Source of the DNA: Streptosporangiaceae bacterium | GTDB lineage: Bacteria; Actinomycetota; Actinomycetes; Streptosporangiales; Streptosporangiaceae | Direction of reading: 5' to 3' | Assembly (NCBI GenBank): GCA_025934375.1 | Contig: JAICYD010000011.1 | Location: 1 to 64,000 of the forward strand | DNA: 64,000 nt | Part shown: positions 58,560-64,000 of the stretch, one piece after another | Position numbering within the stretch: the stretch's first letter is position 1 | Layout: the number at the start of each line of letters is the position of its first letter | The notes under the pieces: model-generated | Told to the model about the DNA's origin: nothing | What the model saw: the letters and a program-made list of their open reading frames with translations, nothing else | The model's database searches: none | Program-made: the position numbers and the translations under genes

Positions 58560-59480
58560 TCAGCGGTTCACCCACAGCGTGCGGACGACCGATGCCCCGA
58601 GCAGGGCGGCGCCGGCGATGCCCGCGGGGCCGAGCCGGTCGCCGAGGACCACCGCGCCGAGCAGCGCGGCGGTGAGCGGCTCGAGCAGGGTCACCAGCGC
58701 CGCCGTGGTGGGCGACGCCGAGCGCAGCCCTCGATAGTAGAGCGTGTACGCCAGCGCCGTTGGCCCGATTCCCAGCGCGGCGACCAGCCAGATCGCCTCG
58801 GCGCTGGCCCGGAAGGCGATCCCGCCGATGGCGGCGGCCAGCGGGAGCAGGGCCAGGCCGCCGAGGGCGGAGCCGAACCCGGTCAGGACCTGATCGTCGA
58901 GCCCGGGCACCGGAGAGGCTCCGATCAGCGTCATGGCCGCGAAGCCCGCCGCCGACGCCAGCGCCAGTCCTGCGCTGGCCAGCATCGCGGTCCCGCTGAA
59001 GCCGCCTCCCGGGATGCCGGCCAGCAGGACGAGCCCGGCTAGCGCTACCCCCAGCGCGGCGAGGCCGGCCCGGGTCGGCCGCTCGCGGCCCAGGGCCATC
59101 CCGGCCGCGGAGACGATAACCGGCACGCCGCCGATGGTGATGAGCGTGGCCAGGCTGACCGAGCTGAGCGCGATCGAGCAGAAGTACGCGGCCTGGAATC
59201 CGGCCGACAGCAGGCCGGTGATGATGATCCGGGCCCAGGCCGCCCGGCCGCGCGGCCAGCGCCGCCCGGTCGCGACGTGGACGGCGAGGAGCAGTCCGCC
59301 GCCGGCCAGCAGCCGGAACGCGGCCACCGACAGCGGGGTTGCCCCGGAGGCCTTCCCGAGCAGGGCGCCGACCAGGCCGCCGGCGCCCCAGAGCACGCCG
59401 GACAGGGACAGACACAACAAGGCGGTAACAGATTTTGCCGGTATGCGGGCGGCATGGGCCGATAGAGCTGGGCTGGGCAT
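58560..59480 (-). CDS. EamA/DMT-family metabolite exporter
   Basis: 306 residues from the ATG at 59480 with AGGAG nine bases upstream. It has ten membrane spans in two EamA halves; the first half starts LCLSLSGVLWGAGGLVGALL and the second half ALASAAGFAAMTLIG, with the second-half signature RGLRSASPTTAALVTLLEPL, then TAALLGAVVLGD. RhtA-like exporters of amino acids or other metabolites share this fold; the substrate is unknown. It is on the same strand as the amine operon, but 172 AT-rich bases separate them. Confidence 0.9.
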   Translation of the reverse strand: MPSPALSAHAARIPAKSVTALLCLSLSGVLWGAGGLVGALLGKASGATPLSVAAFRLLAGGGLLLAVHVATGRRWPRGRAAWARIIITGLLSAGFQAAYFCSIALSSVSLATLITIGGVPVIVSAAGMALGRERPTRAGLAALGVALAGLVLLAGIPGGGFSGTAMLASAGLALASAAGFAAMTLIGASPVPGLDDQVLTGFGSALGGLALLPLAAAIGGIAFRASAEAIWLVAALGIGPTALAYTLYYRGLRSASPTTAALVTLLEPLTAALLGAVVLGDRLGPAGIAGAALLGASVVRTLWVNR

Positions 59481-59696
59481 GGCTGATCGCTCCTGCGACA
59501 AGAGGAAGGAATAGGTCGCGGAAGCGGGGCGCAGCACGCGCCAGCGCTAGCTAAATCGGGCTAAGTCGAACGCCGAAGGCCAAACGCCCCGCTCAGGAGC
59601 GGGGTGGCGGGGTGATGGTGAAGAGCCGGTGCACGCCTGGATTTTACCGCAAAAGATGATTTGCAGTTAAATCACCCTGTACCCCACTCTGAAAGG

Positions 59697-60392
59697 GTGC
59701 CCCTCACGATCGTCGCGGTCCTCGTGCTCCCCCTCGCGTCCTGGCTGCTGGCGGCCCGGACGCCACGGGGCCGGGGCACGGTGCTGCTGGTCCTCGCCGT
59801 CTTCGCGGTCATCGAGATCGCGCTCGTAGAGGGATGGATCTTCCCCGGGCAGAAGTTCACCCTGCTGGCGATTTTCCTGATCGCGACGTCGGCGACGCTC
59901 CTGTCCGGCATCGCCGCTGAGAAGGCGCGCCGTGACCTGCCGCCCTTCCGGCGGGCAGGCCCGCGGGTGCTCGCCGGGGCGCTGCTGTCGGGCACCTGGG
60001 CCACCCTCGCGGCCGCGCTGATCGTCTTCTTCGTCTTCGGCGAGCTGGCGTTCGGGAAGCCTGTCGACACGCCGTCCGCCGACACCGTGCTGCCGGTGCC
60101 CTCCAACTTCTACGTCGTCGCGAACGTGGACCGCGGCTGCGGCACCAGCGTGGGGCCGCAGACGGTCTGCATCCGCGAGATCGACCTGCAAGGCTCCGGC
60201 CCGACCTCCACCGCCGCGCTCGTCGACAGCCTGACCGGCGTCTACGGCTGGCACCTGACCCGCGCCACCGACAAGTCCTGGAACGGCTGCCGCACCGTCG
60301 GCTCGTTCCTGGACGCCCACACCGTCTGCGCGGTCATCCAGTCCCGGCCCTCGGCGGACGTGGTCACCCTCGAAGCCGCCGGCGACTGGTAA
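59697..60392 (+). CDS. Hypothetical membrane protein
   Basis: 231 residues from the GTG at 59697; a TTG at 59661 would add 12. Four membrane spans fill the first half (LTIVAVLVLPLASWLLAART, GTVLLVLAVFAVIEIALV, LLAIFLIATSATLLSGIA, LAAALIVFFVFGELAFG). A soluble C-terminal domain of about 105 residues follows, with four conserved-looking cysteines (RGCGTS, TVCIRE, NGCRTV, TVCAVI) that could form disulphides outside the cell. No family recognised. It ends 9 bp before the kinase gene and is probably co-transcribed with it. Confidence 0.75.
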   Translation: MPLTIVAVLVLPLASWLLAARTPRGRGTVLLVLAVFAVIEIALVEGWIFPGQKFTLLAIFLIATSATLLSGIAAEKARRDLPPFRRAGPRVLAGALLSGTWATLAAALIVFFVFGELAFGKPVDTPSADTVLPVPSNFYVVANVDRGCGTSVGPQTVCIREIDLQGSGPTSTAALVDSLTGVYGWHLTRATDKSWNGCRTVGSFLDAHTVCAVIQSRPSADVVTLEAAGDW

Positions 60393-60401
60393 AACCAGTC
60401 C

Positions 60402-61055
60402 GTGGCGCAGACAAGCGACGCGGCCCGCGACGCCGTCGACCTCGCGGCGGCCGCGCGCGGCCGCCGCGTCATCCTAGGGCTGGCCGGCCCGCCCGGCGCC
60501 GGGAAGTCCACCGTGGCCCTGGCGATCGTGGAGTACGCCCGCGCGCGCAACGGCCCGGCCTGGGCCGCGTGCCTGCCAATGGACGGCTACCACCTTTCCA
60601 CCGCGCAGCTGCGGCGGCTGGGCCTGGAAAACCGCAAGGGCGCCCCCGAGACATTCGACGCCGACGGCTACGCGGCGATGCTGGCCCGCGTCGCGGCCGA
60701 CGACGGCGCCGACATCTATGCTCCCGACTACGATCGCGTGACCCACCACGAGCCCATCGCGGCCCGGCTCCTGATCCCCGCGCCGGCCCGGCTCATCGTC
60801 ACCGAGGGAAACTACCTCGCGCTGGACGACCCTCGCTGGCGCGCGGCCCGCCGTTACATCGACCATCTGTGGTACGTCGAGGCACCCGACGCGGTACGCG
60901 CCCGCCGTCTCCTCGAGCGCCAGCTGGCCGGCGGACGCGACGAGGCGGCCGCCCGCGACTGGGTCGAGCGCAGCGACCACCCCAACGGCGAACTAGTTAA
61001 GCAAAGCCGCCCCAACGCCGACCGCGTAATCACCCCCGACCCCGGCGCGCCCTGA
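60402..61055 (+). CDS. P-loop nucleoside/small-molecule kinase (uridine kinase-like)
   Basis: 217 residues, GTG start at 60402. P-loop LGLAGPPGAGKSTVALAI, then CLPMDGYHLSTAQLRRLG, a DGYH motif typical of the uridine kinase/PanK/phosphoribulokinase-like family. The segment DIYAPDYDRVTHHEP and the Walker-B-like LIVTEGNYLALDDPRW are characteristic of the YggC/fructose-kinase-like branch rather than of true uridine kinase. The C-terminal lid (RARRLLERQLAGGRDEAAAR) is normal. Substrate unknown: nucleoside, pantothenate-like compound or sugar. Confidence 0.88.
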   Translation: MAQTSDAARDAVDLAAAARGRRVILGLAGPPGAGKSTVALAIVEYARARNGPAWAACLPMDGYHLSTAQLRRLGLENRKGAPETFDADGYAAMLARVAADDGADIYAPDYDRVTHHEPIAARLLIPAPARLIVTEGNYLALDDPRWRAARRYIDHLWYVEAPDAVRARRLLERQLAGGRDEAAARDWVERSDHPNGELVKQSRPNADRVITPDPGAP

Positions 61056-61509
61056 CCTGGCTCGTCGCGCTTGCCTCGCTTCCCCCGCGCGCCCGCGCCA
61101 GCCCAGTGAGCCGCCGCCCGTAAGTCCCGCCAGCCCCGCCAGTTCCGATTTGCCGGCTTCTTGGGTCGGGCCGCACGGCGGCCCTAGGTCCCGGGGGTCT
61201 CTACCCGGCGCGGGCGCGGCAGTATGAGTTTGGGCACAATGCCGGAAGAGGGGGCGGACGCCCGCGCGAAGCAACCGATCGTTAGAGAAAGAGAGTTCGA
61301 ATTCATCGCTCAAACTTGCGAGTGATTGAAAGGTCGCGCAGAGGGCGGCGAACGGGCGGGCGGCGCGGGAGGCGGCTGACGGCGCGCTGGGCGGCCCGGC
61401 TTTGTGGTGATAGCGCAAAAACTCCCAAAGCGGGATGGGGTGCGCGGCCATTCCAGGGCCGGCCTAGGCGGCGTTACTCTGCCAGAGCGGACGAGTGCCC
61501 CCACTTTGA

Positions 61510-62994
<1,485 letters not shown>

Positions 62995-63025
62995 GGTCCG
63001 GGGCTGGTTTGTACCCCCGGTAAGC

Positions 63026-63060
63026 AAAGGGCCGGCTCCCGAATCGGAAGCCGGCCCTTT
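63026..63060. terminator. Bidirectional intrinsic terminator
   Basis: AAAGGGCCGGCT and AGCCGGCCCTTT form a perfect 12-bp stem with an 11-base loop; the stem ends in A3/T3. It lies between the convergent LigM-like (ends 62994) and DUF805 (ends 63092) genes. Confidence 0.85.
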
Positions 63061-63091
63061 AGCGTCTGTCGCTTAGCGGGTAGTTGCCCGG

Positions 63092-63994
63092 TCACCCATA
63101 CTGGTTCGGGCCGGGGGCGGGCGCCTCGCACATGGCGACGAGCAGCAAGATGGGGCCGACGATCGGGATCAGGCTCATCCAGTAGTACCAGCCGGACCGG
63201 CCGGTGTCGTGCAGGCGGCGCACCATCGCGCCCAGGGCGGGCAGGTAGATGGCGAACATGATCAGGAAGCCGAACGCGAACAGGCCGATGCTGTTGCTGT
63301 TCACCAGGATCAGGTACAGGATGAAGTTCACTGCGCCGGTGGCGAGCGCCAGCCACCAGTACGCCGACCGGGACGCGCGGCCCCGCCAGGTGAACGTGTT
63401 CTTGAGGCCCTCGGTGACCGCCTGGCCGAAGCTCACCGGAGCGCCTGCTAGGTAGGTCCCCGGCGCGGCGGGCGACGCGCCCATGCCGGCCGGGTAAGGG
63501 CCGTACGCGCCGGCGGCCTGGCCGTAGCCAGCCTGGCCGTACTGCGGCGTTGCCTGGCCGTACGCCGGAGCCTGGCCGTACTGGGGCGTCGGCTGGCCGT
63601 ACTGCGGGGTGGCCTGCCCGTACGCGGGCGCCTGCTGGCCGTACTGCGGCGTTGCCTGGCCGTACTGCGGTGTCGACTGGCCGTACTGCGGCGTGGACTG
63701 GCCGTACTGCGGCGTGGACTGGCCATATGCCGGAGCCTGGCCGTACTGCGGCGTGGACTGACCGTACTGGGGCTGCGCGGACTGGCCGTACTGGGGCGTC
63801 GGCTGGCCGTACTGCGGCGTGGACTGGCCGTACTGGGGCTGCGCGGACTGGCCGTATTGCCCCTGCGGCTGACCGGGCTGCGCCTGCTGGCCGCCCTGCC
63901 CGAACTGCGGTGCCGGCGCGAACTGCGTCGCGTCGTACTGCCCGCCCTGCCCGCCCTCGTTCGGGTCTGGCTGGTACCCGTAGGGAGTACTCAC
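63092..63994 (-). CDS. DUF805 membrane protein with PQYGQ-repeat N-terminus
   Basis: 300 residues, GTG start at 63994, six bases from the window edge, so its promoter is not seen. Residues 1 to about 165 are a low-complexity tract of PQYGQ and PAYGQ repeats, Gln/Tyr/Gly/Pro-rich, probably unstructured and cytoplasmic. The rest is a DUF805 domain with four membrane spans: TWRGRASRSAYWWLA, VNFILYLILVNSNSIGLFAF, RRLHDTGRSGWYYWMSLIP and IVGPILLLVAMCE. Function unknown. The Tyr-rich tract resembles phase-separating low-complexity regions. Confidence 0.85.
   Translation of the reverse strand: MSTPYGYQPDPNEGGQGGQYDATQFAPAPQFGQGGQQAQPGQPQGQYGQSAQPQYGQSTPQYGQPTPQYGQSAQPQYGQSTPQYGQAPAYGQSTPQYGQSTPQYGQSTPQYGQATPQYGQQAPAYGQATPQYGQPTPQYGQAPAYGQATPQYGQAGYGQAAGAYGPYPAGMGASPAAPGTYLAGAPVSFGQAVTEGLKNTFTWRGRASRSAYWWLALATGAVNFILYLILVNSNSIGLFAFGFLIMFAIYLPALGAMVRRLHDTGRSGWYYWMSLIPIVGPILLLVAMCEAPAPGPNQYG
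63500..63880. repeat. Imperfect coding repeats (TGGCCGTACTGSGGCG units)
   Basis: About 20 imperfect copies of 15-24-bp units with a TGGCCGTACTG core encode the PQYGQ/PAYGQ tract. All unit sizes are multiples of three. Confidence 0.85.
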
Positions 63995-64000
63995 GGTAAA

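Noticed and set aside
61285-61300. tRNA (GTTCGAATTC resembles a T-loop)
   Set aside because: No acceptor, D-arm or anticodon-stem pairing could be found around it.

Overview
The window is a high-G+C actinobacterial chromosome segment. Evidence for this is the codon use, frequent GTG/TTG starts, ATGA/GTGA gene overlaps, Tat and lipoprotein signals, and DUF805, pRiA4b ORF-3 and LDTRTG-repeat surface proteins. I see no rRNA, tRNA, CRISPR array, insertion sequence or phage genes, so the exact genus cannot be fixed. A soil Streptosporangiales-like organism is my guess.

Layout. (1) 1-16339, all on the minus strand: a pectin or uronate/arabinonate utilisation cluster. From its promoter it reads GntR regulator, DapA-family lyase, IlvD/Edd-family sugar-acid dehydratase, a complete four-part ABC importer, Tat-secreted GH28 pectinase, an unknown protein, alpha-ketoglutaric-semialdehyde dehydrogenase, then a second sugar ABC importer that runs off the left edge. 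A divergent gene at 16512-19013 encodes a two-domain pectin methylesterase (CE8) plus polygalacturonase (GH28). Together these would demethylate and cut pectin outside the cell, import the products and funnel the sugar acid to 2-oxoglutarate. (2) 19181-26064: a truncated FG-GAP gene, then a minus-strand aromatic-type operon (FAD hydroxylase, extradiol dioxygenase, FAA hydrolase, alpha/beta hydrolase) with a divergent LysR gene. The last gene continues in frame, with no stop, into a complete DNA cytosine-5 methyltransferase. (3) 26090-31406: two divergent CPBP membrane proteases, a membrane alpha/beta hydrolase, an HtrA-type protease and an HdeD-like protein. (4) 31748-41014: trehalose-6-phosphate synthase, NTF2-like protein, aldo/keto reductase, class I aldolase, a SAM methyltransferase with a hairpin over its ribosome site, a LuxR-NB-ARC-TPR regulator with a small upstream gene, and a SpoU-type RNA methyltransferase. 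(5) 41161-48142: two tandem membrane-anchored discoidin-like proteins, a pRiA4b ORF-3-like gene, purC, and a leaderless gene next to an AbiEii-like nucleotidyltransferase. (6) 47937-52007: a 1356-residue secreted repeat protein. (7) 51995-58387: a one-carbon/N-methyl amine cluster (dimethylglycine-dehydrogenase-like flavoprotein, APC permease, choline-kinase-like protein, second flavoprotein lacking the folate domain). (8) 58560-63994: EamA exporter, membrane protein, small-molecule kinase, a LigM-like tetrahydrofolate-dependent O-demethylase and a DUF805 protein.

A cross-cutting signal is short tandem repeats of 5-33 bp in or at the ends of many genes. Copies inside reading frames have lengths divisible by three (15, 18, 27, 33 bp). 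Copies beyond stop codons do not (5, 15/16, 17, 28 bp), and at three gene ends the repeat covers or duplicates the stop codon. A separate 32-bp periodic motif array (4120-4262) lies upstream of the leftmost transporter.
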